Source: Oribacterium sp. WCC10 (GTDB taxonomy: Bacteria; Bacillota; Clostridia; Lachnospirales; Lachnospiraceae). From it: 64,000 bases of DNA. Below, in pieces: positions 1 through 9,224 of this stretch. A program made the translations under genes and the position numbers. Location: contig NZ_FOPH01000011.1 in assembly GCF_900113415.1 (NCBI RefSeq), forward strand, positions 1-64,000. The letters run 5' to 3'. Numbering within the stretch: the first letter of the stretch is position 1; every line of letters begins with the position of its first letter. The notes below the pieces were generated by a model, which made no database searches, was not told where the DNA came from, and saw only the letters and a program-made list of their open reading frames with translations.

Positions 1-115
1 CTTCCGAGTTCTTTCGAACTCTTCCGCTCTGAATTTTCTTTTTCAAAGAATCTTCAGGGTCTGTGTATTAATCGATCTTTGATTTTCAAGGTTCTGTTGA
101 GATAAAAATCTCAAA

Positions 116-201
116 CGCAGAGGGTGGGGTTCGAACCCACGTGCCCTTGCGGACAAACGGTTTTCAAGACCGCCTCGTTATGACCACTTCGATACCTCTG
201 C
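116..201 (-). tRNA. tRNA-Ser (anticodon UGA)
   Basis: Read on the minus strand, a 7-bp acceptor stem GCAGAGG / CCTCTGC closes an 86-nt class II tRNA with discriminator G. The anticodon loop is CTTGAAA, giving anticodon TGA. A long variable arm (TTTGTCCGCAAGGGCA region) and the T-arm GGGTTCGAACCCC are present. The long arm, G73 and the UGA anticodon fit tRNA-Ser for UCN codons. CCA is not encoded. A strong promoter lies just upstream at 265-293, and a short hairpin (97-114) follows the gene. Confidence 0.96.
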
Positions 202-264
202 ATAATTAAATTTTGACTTAAAATAAATGCTTCTAAGTTGTCCCTCGCTTTTGGCGACTTGCTT

Positions 265-293
265 AATATATACTATCCCTCATTTTCCGTCAA
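265..293 (-). promoter_or_regulatory. sigma-A promoter for tRNA-Ser
   Basis: On the minus strand TTGACG (288-293) and TATATT (265-270) are separated by exactly 17 bases. The expected start point is about 55 bases before the tRNA. This is a near-consensus housekeeping promoter, and no other gene lies between it and the tRNA. Confidence 0.75.
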
Positions 294-685
294 GCTTTTT
301 TTGAAAAATTTCACATTCATATTCTACATTCTACTTCACAAATACTATAATATCTTCCATTTAGCCTGAAATAAGAATCAACAGTGTTTCAATGCTACTG
401 GGCATCGTATAGTATATCTGATTCATGAAAGTATTAATACTTTATGTGATTAATAGCAAATTGAAATGTTTTTACTTTTACTATTCATATATTAATGCCT
501 TTTAGCTACTGGAATATTTGACACGTGAATTCATATCTATACTGTTATAAAAACTAACTGGTCTTCACTATTATTTACTCTATCTCTTTGTATTTATGAA
601 TTACTAAAAACATTAATAGTGGTTTTAGTTTTTGTGTAAATTTAGTTTTGGGGTAAATAATTTATTACAGGCATGCGTATACTTG
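294..685. other. AT-rich intergenic stretch, no gene seen
   Basis: Both strands are interrupted by stops and I see no ribosome binding site followed by a convincing frame. It lies between the tRNA promoter and the terminator of the purine operon. Confidence 0.6.
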
Positions 686-733
686 AAAACCCGATTACAC
701 GTAAGATATAAAGTAAACTTTGTGTAATCGGGT
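686..733 (-). terminator. intrinsic terminator of the purine operon
   Basis: On the minus strand the 11-bp perfect stem CCCGATTACAC / GTGTAATCGGG has a loop of about 21 nt and is followed by TTTTC. It starts about 30 bases after the xpt stop codon. Confidence 0.8.
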
Positions 734-761
734 ATAATGATAAGATTGTATTATTTTTTGA

Positions 762-1352
762 TCAATAAAGTTTTTGTTCTCTGAACTCGATTGTTCCGGT
801 AGAAGCATCCATCGAGTCTACAATAGCAAGTGACTCCAGTTTATAGCCCATATTTCGTATTATCTGTCCACCGTTCTGGAACCCTTTTTCGATAGCTATA
901 CCTATTCCTGCAACTGAAGCTCCGGCCTGGTTTATGATGGAGATAAGTCCTTGCAATGCACATCCGTTTGCCAGGAAATCATCAATGATAAGTACCTTGT
1001 CATCATTGTTCAGGAATTTCTTTGATACTATCACCTGATTCTTGTTTTTATGGGTAAATGATTCAACCTCTGCTGTATACATATCGCCATCGAGGTTCAC
1101 ACTGTGGGATTTTTTGGCAAATACTACAGGTACATCAAACTGTCTGGCTACAACGCATGCTATACCTATTCCTGAGGCTTCTATGGTAAGAATCTTGTTT
1201 ACCTCTACATCCTGAAATCTCTTAGCCCACTCAATTCCCATTTGTTCGAATAGGGATACATCAAGCTGATGATTAAGAAAACTATCTACTTTGAGAATGT
1301 TTCCTTCTTTTACTATTCCGTCTTTTATTATTCTTTCTTCAAGAAAATTCAT
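762..1352 (-). CDS. xpt: xanthine phosphoribosyltransferase
   Basis: 196 residues, the usual length of the family. It transfers ribose-5-phosphate from PRPP to xanthine, giving XMP for purine salvage in the cytosol. The PRPP-binding loop [13 protein letters not shown] near residues 120-132 and the N-terminus [12 protein letters not shown] are characteristic of Xpt. Start ATG at 1352 follows AGG at a normal distance. It is the last gene of the riboswitch-controlled unit, 42 bases after the second permease, and a terminator follows. Placement with a nucleoside/purine importer under a guanine-type riboswitch supports salvage of imported purines. Confidence 0.95.
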   Translation of the reverse strand: MNFLEERIIKDGIVKEGNILKVDSFLNHQLDVSLFEQMGIEWAKRFQDVEVNKILTIEASGIGIACVVARQFDVPVVFAKKSHSVNLDGDMYTAEVESFTHKNKNQVIVSKKFLNNDDKVLIIDDFLANGCALQGLISIINQAGASVAGIGIAIEKGFQNGGQIIRNMGYKLESLAIVDSMDASTGTIEFREQKLY

Positions 1353-1394
1353 ATTTATACCTGCCTGTTGATAATATGGTGTATTGGGAGTAAT

Positions 1395-2387
1395 TCATCG
1401 CTCTTCTCTGAAATAATTGGTTCCAAGACTTCTTGGAGGCTGATTTTCACGTTTATTATGCATACTTGTGATGACTAGAACAACCAGTGTGACTATATAG
1501 GGAATCATCTTATAAAGTTCCTTATATTCTGTATGGGTTCCTGAAGGAAGATACAGGTAAAGTATATATAATCCTCCAAACAGAATTGATGAGAATATGC
1601 CTACATCGGTTTTCCAGATGGTGAAAATCACGAGAGCGATGGCAAGCCAACCTCTGTCACCGAATGCATCGTTTGACCATACTCCGCAGGCATAGTCCAT
1701 GACATAATACAGTCCGCCGAGACCCGCTATCATACAACCCAGACAGGTTGATATATACTTATATTTAGTAACATTAATTCCAGCGGCATCGGCTGTTGCG
1801 GGATCCTCTCCCACTGCACGAAGCTGGAGACCGGTTCTTGTTTTCTTGAGGATAAATGCAGCAATCAGTGAAATTATTACAGCTGCATAGGCAAGAAATC
1901 CATATGAAAGAAAAATCTTACCAAACCAACCTGTTTTATAAGCCAAAGGTAATGTTTTGCTGAAGTATGCTGAGGTTTGTGATAATGAAATCGACGGTAC
2001 ATCAGCACCTGCAAGTTTGATAAGGGAACCACCAAAGAAATTTCCGAAACCTATTCCAAAGGTAGTCATGGCGAGACCCGTTACATTTTGGTTTGCACGA
2101 AGGCTTACAGTCAGAAAGCAGTACAATAGTCCCATTAAAAATGATCCTGTAAGAGAACAGATCAGAGGTATCATAACAGCAAGCACCCCATTCAGATTAC
2201 CTGAAGATACAGACTGCTCATAAAAAAATGATCCTATAACACCACTTATGGCTCCAACATACATGACACCCGGGATTCCGAGGTTCAGATTTCCTGATTT
2301 TTCAGTTATAGTTTCACCGGTACTTCCGAACAAAAGCGGGATGCCCTGCTGTACGGCTCTTGGAATAAAAGCAACCAGACTAAACAT
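1395..2387 (-). CDS. nucleoside ABC transporter, permease 2 (NupQ/YufQ-like)
   Basis: 330 residues with about eight to ten hydrophobic segments. The N-terminal stretch TEKSGNLNLGIPGVM is typical of BPD_transp_2 permeases in BMP-type nucleoside importers. It forms the membrane channel with the preceding permease. Its start codon overlaps the stop of the upstream permease (TAATG), which implies translational coupling. Substrate is inferred from the purine riboswitch and the neighbouring xpt. A related sugar permease (RbsC-like) is less likely because the binding protein is BMP-type. Confidence 0.9.
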   Translation of the reverse strand: MFSLVAFIPRAVQQGIPLLFGSTGETITEKSGNLNLGIPGVMYVGAISGVIGSFFYEQSVSSGNLNGVLAVMIPLICSLTGSFLMGLLYCFLTVSLRANQNVTGLAMTTFGIGFGNFFGGSLIKLAGADVPSISLSQTSAYFSKTLPLAYKTGWFGKIFLSYGFLAYAAVIISLIAAFILKKTRTGLQLRAVGEDPATADAAGINVTKYKYISTCLGCMIAGLGGLYYVMDYACGVWSNDAFGDRGWLAIALVIFTIWKTDVGIFSSILFGGLYILYLYLPSGTHTEYKELYKMIPYIVTLVVLVITSMHNKRENQPPRSLGTNYFREER

Positions 2388-3487
2388 TATGCATCCTCCT
2401 TTCCGGTATTTGTACGAAACCTGACGTCATATCTTATAAAAAATTCGCAGCCGATGATAAAGAAAAGGATTATTCCTGTCAGAATATCCGCAAAACTCTG
2501 GTTTAATTCAAAAGCTGTAGAGATCTCACTGGCGCCTCTGTCCATAAAGATGATGAGGAGGCTTGTAAAAATCATTCCGATAGGATGAAATTTGGCGAGC
2601 CATGATACCATGACTGCTGTAAATCCCTGTCCATTGGTTATGGTTGTGGTAATGGTGTGATTGATACCGCCTACAAGAAGCAGTCCGGCAAGTCCGCAGA
2701 GAGCTCCGGATATAAGCATTGTTCTGACAACCACTTTTTCAACCATGATACCAACGTATCTTGCGGTATTAAGACTTTCGCCTACTACAGAGATTTCATA
2801 GCCGTGCTTTGTGTACTTAAGGTAGATGTACATACCGGCTGTTACGATCATTGCTACGATTATACTGAGAAGATATTTATTGCCTATGTTCGGAAGCCAC
2901 CCGATATTTGAATTCTGGTTGATAATTCCGATTTTTCCTGATCCCTTCGGTACCTCCCAGACTATTGTAAAGAAGGCAACAAGCTGAGTTGCGATGTAAT
3001 TCATCATGAGTGTTGAAAGGGTTTCATTTGTATTCCAAAGCGCTTTGAAAATCGCAGGGATGACACCCCATACTGCACCTGCAAGTAAAGATGTTACTAT
3101 CATCAGAAGGATCACTACCCCGTTTGGAAGCTTGTTTTCCAAAGTAATCATACATGCGGCAGCTGCAAGACCTCCCATCAGTACCTGTCCTTCGCCGCCG
3201 ACATTCCAGAATTGCATTTTGAAAGCCGGAGTAAGAGCCAGGGATATGATAAGCAATACGGCAACATACTGGAGAGTTATCCAGGTTTTTCTTTGAGTTC
3301 CGAAAGCACCTTTGAAAATTGTTGCGAATATAGATATGGGATTATCACCTGTACAGATCATGGTTACGATTCCGCATACAATAAGTGACATCACAATAGC
3401 GATAATCCTTATTATCCAGGCTTTTTTTCTATCAACCGCTGCTCTCTTTGAAATATAAAAATGAGGCTCTTTACTTTTTACTGACAT
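2387..3487 (-). CDS. nucleoside ABC transporter, permease 1 (NupP/YufP-like)
   Basis: 366 residues, with a basic N-terminus (about 20 residues) and then multiple membrane helices; the stretch LMMNYIATQL and the segment around NVGGEGQVLMGG are typical of BMP-associated permeases. GGAG precedes the ATG at 3487. It lies three bases after the ATPase stop codon and overlaps the next permease by one base. The two permeases differ in sequence, as expected for a heterodimeric channel in this importer class. Confidence 0.9.
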   Translation of the reverse strand: MSVKSKEPHFYISKRAAVDRKKAWIIRIIAIVMSLIVCGIVTMICTGDNPISIFATIFKGAFGTQRKTWITLQYVAVLLIISLALTPAFKMQFWNVGGEGQVLMGGLAAAACMITLENKLPNGVVILLMIVTSLLAGAVWGVIPAIFKALWNTNETLSTLMMNYIATQLVAFFTIVWEVPKGSGKIGIINQNSNIGWLPNIGNKYLLSIIVAMIVTAGMYIYLKYTKHGYEISVVGESLNTARYVGIMVEKVVVRTMLISGALCGLAGLLLVGGINHTITTTITNGQGFTAVMVSWLAKFHPIGMIFTSLLIIFMDRGASEISTAFELNQSFADILTGIILFFIIGCEFFIRYDVRFRTNTGKEDA

Positions 3488-3490
3488 TAC

Positions 3491-5017
3491 TTAAGCCTCT
3501 CCTTTCTGTGTCATCATGGAACCTAAAGTATATTTATCGGTAGTTCTTCCATCTACAATTCCTGTCACTCTGCCTTCGCAAAGCACAAGAATTCTGTCAC
3601 AAAGCTCTACAAGTACATCCAGGTCTTCACCTACGAATATTACAGCTGCGCCATGTGCTTTCTGCTGATTGATGAGATCATAAATCTGATAGGAAGAATT
3701 AATGTCCAGTCCTCTTACGGCATAGGCTGTCAAAAGAACTCTTGGTTTGGATGCAATCTCACGTCCAACCAGAACTTTCTGAACATTACCGCCGGAAAGC
3801 TGTCTAACCGGAGTATCAACACTTGGAGTTGCCACCTGAAGCTTATCTACAACCTTTTCTGCCAAAGCTCTCGGGGACTTTTTATCCGTAAAAAATCTTG
3901 AACTGCCGTTTCTGTAGGATCTGAGCATCATATTGTCGGCGATATTCATATTTCCAACAAGCCCCATGCCCAATCTGTCTTCGGGAACGAAAGATAGTTT
4001 TACACCGAGCTCGGAAATTTCCCTCGGAGTCATTCCGATCAACTCTTCTGTTCGGCCGTCTTTGTGAATATAGGTGACCTTTCCGTCTTTCACTATTTCA
4101 AGACCGGCAATGGCACGTAGAAGTTCCTTCTGTCCGCATCCGGAAATTCCTGCGATACCCAGGATTTCTCCTGTATTGGCAGTGAATGAGACATTATCCA
4201 GTTTGACAACCCCCTCTTCATCCAGAACGGTGAGGTTTTCTACACGAATGCGTGGTTTTGGATCAACAGGGTCCGGTCTTTCGATATTAAGTGAAACTGC
4301 ATGACCTACCATCATGTCTGTCATTTCCTTGATGGTGGAATCTGAGGTTTTCATATCACCGATGAACTCTCCGTGGCGGAGAACCGCAACTCTGTCGGAA
4401 ATGCTTTGAATTTCGTTGAGCTTATGAGTAATGATGACAATTGATTTGCCATCATTTTTCATGTTTCGCATGACCTTGAAAAGATGTTCTGTTTCCTGAG
4501 GCGTAAGTACGGCTGTGGGCTCATCCAGTATAAGAATTTCAGCACCTCGGTACAAAACTTTGACGATCTCCACTGTCTGTTTTTCGGATACGGACATATC
4601 ATAGATCTTTTTGCTGGTGTTGATTTCAAAGCCATATTTGTCGCAGATTGCTTTAATCTTTTTTTCTGATGCAGAAAGATCAAGCTTTCCTTCAAGTCCC
4701 AATATGATATTCTCTGTTGCATTGAAAATGTCTATGAGCTTGAAATGCTGATGGACCATTCCTATACCAAGGTCAAATGCATCCCTCGGAGAATTGATTG
4801 ACACTTCTTTACCGTTAATCATGATCTGGCCTGCATCCGGGTGATATATACCTGAAAGCATGTTCATGAGGGTAGTCTTTCCACTTCCGTTTTCTCCAAG
4901 AAGAGATAATATCTCTCCTTTTCTTATATCGAGATTAACATTATTATTGGCTGTTACTTTTCCGACAAAAGTCTTTGTTATATTACGAAGTGATACTGCT
5001 ATTTCGTTGTTATTCAC
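3491..5017 (-). CDS. nucleoside ABC transporter, double ATPase (NupO/YufO-like)
   Basis: 508 residues from a GTG start at 5017, chosen because AGAAAGG lies nine bases upstream and the length then fits the family; an upstream in-frame start would add 33 unconserved residues. It has two ABC domains. The first has Walker A GENGSGKTT, signature SVSEKQ and Walker B ILDEPTAVL. The second has a divergent P-loop GISGCGQKE and a good signature LSGGNVQK, but its Walker B region reads VLLTAYAVRGLD where relatives usually have a form like AAQPTRGLD. It energises uptake by the two permeases. Confidence 0.92.
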   Translation of the reverse strand: MNNNEIAVSLRNITKTFVGKVTANNNVNLDIRKGEILSLLGENGSGKTTLMNMLSGIYHPDAGQIMINGKEVSINSPRDAFDLGIGMVHQHFKLIDIFNATENIILGLEGKLDLSASEKKIKAICDKYGFEINTSKKIYDMSVSEKQTVEIVKVLYRGAEILILDEPTAVLTPQETEHLFKVMRNMKNDGKSIVIITHKLNEIQSISDRVAVLRHGEFIGDMKTSDSTIKEMTDMMVGHAVSLNIERPDPVDPKPRIRVENLTVLDEEGVVKLDNVSFTANTGEILGIAGISGCGQKELLRAIAGLEIVKDGKVTYIHKDGRTEELIGMTPREISELGVKLSFVPEDRLGMGLVGNMNIADNMMLRSYRNGSSRFFTDKKSPRALAEKVVDKLQVATPSVDTPVRQLSGGNVQKVLVGREIASKPRVLLTAYAVRGLDINSSYQIYDLINQQKAHGAAVIFVGEDLDVLVELCDRILVLCEGRVTGIVDGRTTDKYTLGSMMTQKGEA

Positions 5018-5144
5018 AATTTTATGCCTTTCTGTAAGAAAATGAGGTGGATTAAAATGGTGTTTCAGGGCTTCTGAGTCAGGATTGAGTCCGGATAATA
5101 AGCGAACGTTATACACTGATATCCACCTGAAAGGTTCTTTAAAT

Positions 5145-5201
5145 AAAAATGGGAAAACCTTGCAGTCGGCAGAATATAAACCTTTGCTGGAGATTTTCCC
5201 A
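5145..5201 (-). terminator. hairpin with T tract between the binding-protein and ATPase genes
   Basis: On the minus strand TGGGAAAA / TTTTCCCA arms enclose a long loop and are followed by TTTTTATTT. The position suggests partial termination after the binding-protein gene, which would give more binding protein than membrane subunits. Confidence 0.5.
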
Positions 5202-5244
5202 TGTATAGTGTTTCTTAGTAGTTATTCCAATGTTGTTTAATATT

Positions 5245-5361
5245 TTGAGCGTTCAGCCACGTGCTTTTGAGCGCTTCAAAGGAATCTGTAAGGATTCCTG
5301 CTCATTGCACAAGAATGTGTGCGTTGGCACTAATCGGTGAGTGGCAAACACTTTTGACATG
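5245..5361 (+). repeat. intergenic palindromic element, right half
   Basis: This matches the right half of the full element at 16635-16907 (segments GAGCGCTTCAAAGGAATCTG, AAGGATTCCTGCTC and GAATGTGTGCGTT). It ends in a degenerate version of the hairpin, GTGAGTGGCAAACACTTTTG. It lies between the binding-protein and ATPase genes. Confidence 0.8.
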
Positions 5362-5365
5362 TTAA

Positions 5366-6652
5366 TTAATATGCTGTATCAAGAAGTGAAATACCGTCGA
5401 TCTTTAAATCAAAGTATGGAGCTGAACGGAATCCCTCTCCGGACTCTGAGAAGTAACCATCCTTGATAACTTCTGTATCAGGTGTATAGTCAGCATCTGT
5501 ATCTACGTCAGCCATGTAAGATGAAAGAGTCTCACCGTCTACAGTGAATGTACTCACATCAAATACATGGAGAGAACCTGACTTCATTTCTTCCTCAGTC
5601 TTTGCGATGGCATCTGCTGTTCCTTCAGCTGCGGCTGTTCCAAGATCTGTAAGAACTACAGAACCTGTTTCAAGAGTTCCTGTCCAGTCAGTAGCGATCT
5701 CTGTTCCATTTTCAACTGAATCAATGATGTATGCAAAGTAAGGAGCCCAATCGATCTTTGATGAAACGATAAATGTGTCAGGACAAGCAGAAGCAGTGCT
5801 TCCGTTATATGAAACATCAGGAACACCGGCCTTTTCACAAGCAGTAGGAGCACCCATGGAATCAGCATGCTGTGAGATAAGAACGCAGCCATCTTCGATA
5901 AGCTTGTTTGCGCCTTCCTTTTCCGCAGTTTCATCATACCATGAACCTGTGAATGTAACTTCCATGGTTGCTGATGGACAGATTGAACGGGCACCAAGGA
6001 AGAATGATGTATATCCGGAAATAACCTCGGCATATGTATAAGCACCAACGTAACCCATCTTAGCCTGATCCGCAGTGATGTCACCGCTCTCGATCATCTC
6101 ATTGAGCTTCATACCTGCGGCAATACCTGCAAGATAACGGCCTTCATAGATTGTGGCAAATGCATTGTGATAGTTTGAAAGTCCCTCAGTATGTGCCTTT
6201 GTTCCTGTAGCGTGGCAGAACTGAACTTCAGGATATTCCTTGGCAGCCTCTATCATATAATCTTCATGACCAAATGAATCGGCAAAAATGATACTGCATC
6301 CGGCGTCTGCAAGTTCGCAGGCTGCCTCATAACACTCCTGTCCTTCTGGAATATTGGTCTTGAACATATAGGTTACACCTGCTTCATCACAGGCTTTTGT
6401 AGCAGCGTCAATAAAGTTGAGGTCGTATGTTGAGTTTTCATCGTGTAAGAATATAAAGCCGACTTTAATGTCTGAAACCGCTTTCTGGTCAGAGCTGTTG
6501 GCCTCTGCAGCCTTCTCATCAGAAGTGTTCGTTTCTGCTGCATTTGTTGCATTAGCAGAAGTTTTGTTCTCACTTTGGCTTGAACATGCAACTGATGACA
6601 TCATAATGGATGCGAGCAGGACAGATGACATAATTTTTTTGAATCTTTTCAT
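5366..6652 (-). CDS. BMP-family purine nucleoside-binding lipoprotein
   Basis: 428 residues from ATG at 6652, chosen because AAGGAG precedes it and it yields a proper lipoprotein signal (KRFKK, hydrophobic core, SSVAC with Cys23 as lipidation site). A Ser/Asn/Glu/Ala-rich linker (about 25-60) is followed by a periplasmic-binding fold starting IKVGFIFLHDENSTYDLNF, typical of BMP/PnrA proteins. It captures nucleosides at the cell surface for the ABC transporter encoded downstream. It is the first gene after a guanine-type riboswitch. Other BMP proteins bind autoinducers or sugars, but the context favours purines. Confidence 0.93.
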   Translation of the reverse strand: MKRFKKIMSSVLLASIMMSSVACSSQSENKTSANATNAAETNTSDEKAAEANSSDQKAVSDIKVGFIFLHDENSTYDLNFIDAATKACDEAGVTYMFKTNIPEGQECYEAACELADAGCSIIFADSFGHEDYMIEAAKEYPEVQFCHATGTKAHTEGLSNYHNAFATIYEGRYLAGIAAGMKLNEMIESGDITADQAKMGYVGAYTYAEVISGYTSFFLGARSICPSATMEVTFTGSWYDETAEKEGANKLIEDGCVLISQHADSMGAPTACEKAGVPDVSYNGSTASACPDTFIVSSKIDWAPYFAYIIDSVENGTEIATDWTGTLETGSVVLTDLGTAAAEGTADAIAKTEEEMKSGSLHVFDVSTFTVDGETLSSYMADVDTDADYTPDTEVIKDGYFSESGEGFRSAPYFDLKIDGISLLDTAY

Positions 6653-6822
6653 GGGTACTTCTCCTTTGTAAAAACTCGAAACACAGACCATTTAACATGA
6701 TGTAATTGCGTTGATTCCACAGATTTTTTAAATCAGGCAGAGGAATGTCTCTTCGCTGCCTAAACGCAGTCCGGATGTCTGAAATGCAGACATCTTCTTT
6801 TGAGTAATCCTGTGAGGATAAT

Positions 6823-6854
6823 AAAAAAAGGCGTAGAATCAATGCTTCTACGCC
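6823..6854 (-). terminator. riboswitch expression-platform terminator
   Basis: On the minus strand GGCGTAGAA / TTCTACGCC with a 7-nt loop is followed by seven T residues. It lies between the purine aptamer and the lipoprotein start, the expected position for guanine-dependent transcription termination. Confidence 0.88.
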
Positions 6855-6910
6855 TTCTCAATCCTTAATTTTATATACTGAAAAAATATCAGCTAAAACT
6901 GAATCGAAAA

Positions 6911-6980
6911 TTCGATAGTCCGGTAATTTACGGCAACCGGGTAGAAACATCAAATCCATATTATTTGACCTATATCGATA
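6911..6980 (-). promoter_or_regulatory. purine riboswitch aptamer, guanine type
   Basis: On the minus strand the conserved core elements are all present: P1 TCGATA / TATCGA, P2 CAAAT / ATTTG with loop AATATGG, junction GTTTCTACC, and P3 CGGT / ACCG with loop CCGTAAA. The residue that pairs with the ligand is C (GGACTAT, the position equal to C74 of the B. subtilis xpt aptamer), which specifies guanine/hypoxanthine rather than adenine. It controls the lipoprotein-ABC-xpt operon, most likely switching it off when guanine is abundant. Confidence 0.95.
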
Positions 6981-6991
6981 AAATCCAATTT

Positions 6992-7020
6992 ATGGTATCA
7001 AAGTAGAAATATTAATTCAA
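6992..7020 (-). promoter_or_regulatory. candidate promoter of the purine operon
   Basis: On the minus strand TTGAAT (7015-7020) and TACCAT (6992-6997) are separated by 17 bases, a few bases before the aptamer. It is the only reasonable match between the ispD terminator and the riboswitch. Confidence 0.5.
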
Positions 7021-7037
7021 GTGGATTTTTAAGAATA

Positions 7038-7076
7038 AAAAAGATGTCATGGCCTTTTAAAACCTGACATCTTTTT
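7038..7076. terminator. terminator after ispD
   Basis: A 12-bp perfect stem AAAAAGATGTCA / TGACATCTTTTT has T-rich flanks on both strands. It sits about 100 bases after the ispD stop codon and insulates the purine operon. Confidence 0.75.
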
Positions 7077-7173
7077 AAAAAATATCAATTATCTGAGATT
7101 TTTAGTTTAAATCTACGCATGTATTGATATTTAGACATTTAAAAATTATAAAAAATGATGAAAATTAAAGTGA

Positions 7174-8010
7174 TCAGTTATTCCTAAGATATAATTCTGC
7201 AATTTTTACATCTTCAGGTGTTGTTACTTTAATATTTTCATATGTACCGGCAACGACTCTGACTCTGGCGCCGGAGAAAGATTCCACAACCATTGCGTCA
7301 TCTGTTACGGGTATCATGAGACGACCTTCTTTCTCCTGAGCGATAAGTTTGGAATATGCACCGTATATCAGTGAAAAATCAAAGCTTTGAGGAGTTTCCA
7401 TTAGCCATACCGAACTTCTCTCCGGAGTTGACTTGACGAAATGCTCATCGTCAATGATCTTGATGGTGTCCTTGACAGGCATACCTATAACTGCGGCATG
7501 GTATTTGAATGCATAACGAATTGCATCGTCTATTATAGCGGAATTGACCATAGGACGGGCGCAGTCGTGTATAAGAACTATAGGTTCTGAAAAGGTTTGC
7601 ATAGCTGAAAAACTGCCTTTATCCGAGGTCCTTTCAGATGTTACATTGTCAGTAGTAGCAATATGTTCAATCTCCCTAATGGCATCAAGACCGTTGAATA
7701 CTGAATTGTAACGTTCTTTTCCGCCTTTGACGATAGCCTTTATCTTCTGAAGAGGATAAGTTTTTTCATGAGTATCCTTATCTCCGGTGATATCATTAAA
7801 GCAGGTTAATGTCTTCATGTACGGAATATCCTCATCTGCTGTTGTTATGATGATTCCGTCTATAGAAGGGTGGGAATCGAACTTCTCCGCACTCCAGCAA
7901 AAAAGCGGCTTATCAAGAATCTTCATAAACTGCTTCTTTTCTTTGCTGTGCATACGTCTTCCGCTTCCTGCAGCCAGAATTATGGCATAAACCTTTCTTC
8001 CTTCGTACAT
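7174..8010 (-). CDS. ispD: 2-C-methyl-D-erythritol 4-phosphate cytidylyltransferase
   Basis: 278 residues from ATG at 8010, which has GGGAGG upstream. It makes CDP-methylerythritol in the non-mevalonate isoprenoid pathway. The N-terminal nucleotide-binding motif AIILAAGSGRRM (residues 9-20) and the substrate region LIHDCARPMV are diagnostic. The family is usually about 230 residues; the extra length is mainly a Ser/Thr/Asp-rich insertion (TTDNVTSERTSDKGSF) just before LIHDCARP, and a second small one (GDKDTHEKTYPLQ). These look like surface loops, since all motifs are intact. It is a single gene with its own terminator. Confidence 0.92.
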   Translation of the reverse strand: MYEGRKVYAIILAAGSGRRMHSKEKKQFMKILDKPLFCWSAEKFDSHPSIDGIIITTADEDIPYMKTLTCFNDITGDKDTHEKTYPLQKIKAIVKGGKERYNSVFNGLDAIREIEHIATTDNVTSERTSDKGSFSAMQTFSEPIVLIHDCARPMVNSAIIDDAIRYAFKYHAAVIGMPVKDTIKIIDDEHFVKSTPERSSVWLMETPQSFDFSLIYGAYSKLIAQEKEGRLMIPVTDDAMVVESFSGARVRVVAGTYENIKVTTPEDVKIAELYLRNN

Positions 8011-8164
8011 AATTACCTCCCGTTTTGTCTTATAGAGTAGATTATACATCAAAAACAAGTGGAGATGTCAGAGTTAATTGCTCTCAGCTGTAAATGTATG
8101 TTTCAGTAAATTAATTCCCTGAACACAGCTTCAGATCTAACCGGATATATCAACTGCACTTTTA

Positions 8165-8200
8165 TAAAAAAACAGGACTCTGCGGAAAGCAAAGTCCCTG
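8165..8200 (-). terminator. terminator after tsaD
   Basis: On the minus strand CAGGGACTTTGC pairs with GCAGAGTCCTG with minor mismatch, and seven T residues follow. It ends the prfB-to-tsaD gene run. Confidence 0.8.
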
Positions 8201-8204
8201 AAAT

Positions 8205-9224
8205 CTATCTTTCGCCCAGCTTAAGGTTCGGGCATGCATTGAGATTTAAACCATCACGTCTGCCTTTCAGATATTCATAATATCCTGCGCAGCCGATCAT
8301 GGCAGCATTATCCGTGCAGAGTACCGGACTTGGACGATAGAATCTGATGTCATTTTCTGCACATTCTGCTTCAAGTCTGGCGCGGATATGAGAGTTTGAA
8401 GCTACACCACCTGCGATGGCAAGTTTTTTGAATCCTCTCTCTTTGCACAGATTGATAGCTCTGGATACCAGAGAATCGGTAACAGCTTCCTGAAATGAAG
8501 CGCATAGATCAGGAATATTGATCTCCTCTTCCTTCATCTTTGCCTTGTTGATGTAGTTAAGTACGGCAGACTTGATGCCGGAAAATGAGAAGTCGTAGGG
8601 ATTTCCCGCAACTACACCGCGAGGAAACTCGATAGCATGAGAATCACCGTTTCTGGCGGCTTTGTCCACCTTGGGGCCTCCGGGATATCCAAGCCCCACA
8701 GCCCGGGCAACCTTGTCAAATGCCTCTCCTGCTGCATCATCACGGGAACGTCCGACGATCTCATACTTGCCATAATCTTCCACAACCACAAGGTGTGTGT
8801 GACCCCCGGAAACTATGAGACACGCAAATGGCGGTTCAAGATCCTTATTCTCAATGTAGTTTGCACTGATATGTCCCTCGATATGATGAACTCCTACCAA
8901 AGGTTTATCTAAAGCAAAGCTTAAGGCCTTTGCCTCTGCTACGCCTACAAGAAGAGCGCCGACAAGTCCTGGACCATAGGTCACGGCGATTGCGTCAATA
9001 TCATCGAATGTACATTCAGCTTCTTTTAAAGCCATGGATATGACATCATCAATTTTTTCAATATGCTTACGTGAAGCAATCTCAGGAACCACTCCGCCAT
9101 ACTCGGTATGGATGGCGATCTGAGATGAAATGATATTGGAACGTACTTCACGACCGTTACGTATAACCGCTGCGGCCGTCTCATCACAGCTTGATTCAAT
9201 TCCTAAAATATTTATATCAGACAT
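8205..9224 (-). CDS. tsaD: tRNA N6-adenosine threonylcarbamoyltransferase
   Basis: 339 residues, normal for the family. It transfers threonylcarbamoyl to A37 of tRNAs reading ANN codons, working with TsaB and TsaE encoded upstream in the same run. The ASKHA start [16 protein letters not shown], the metal-binding HIEGH motif (His114, His118) and the segment SGGHTHLV are visible. The start codon overlaps the rnz stop (TAATG). Confidence 0.97.
   Translation of the reverse strand: MSDINILGIESSCDETAAAVIRNGREVRSNIISSQIAIHTEYGGVVPEIASRKHIEKIDDVISMALKEAECTFDDIDAIAVTYGPGLVGALLVGVAEAKALSFALDKPLVGVHHIEGHISANYIENKDLEPPFACLIVSGGHTHLVVVEDYGKYEIVGRSRDDAAGEAFDKVARAVGLGYPGGPKVDKAARNGDSHAIEFPRGVVAGNPYDFSFSGIKSAVLNYINKAKMKEEEINIPDLCASFQEAVTDSLVSRAINLCKERGFKKLAIAGGVASNSHIRARLEAECAENDIRFYRPSPVLCTDNAAMIGCAGYYEYLKGRRDGLNLNACPNLKLGER

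Noticed and set aside
6-21. Palindrome GAGTTC...GAACTC at the left edge
   Set aside because: Possibly a terminator or leader of a gene outside the window, but there is not enough sequence to decide.
4459-4722. Second coding frame inside the ABC ATPase gene
   Set aside because: It is an out-of-frame shadow of the ATPase on the same strand, with no start signal.
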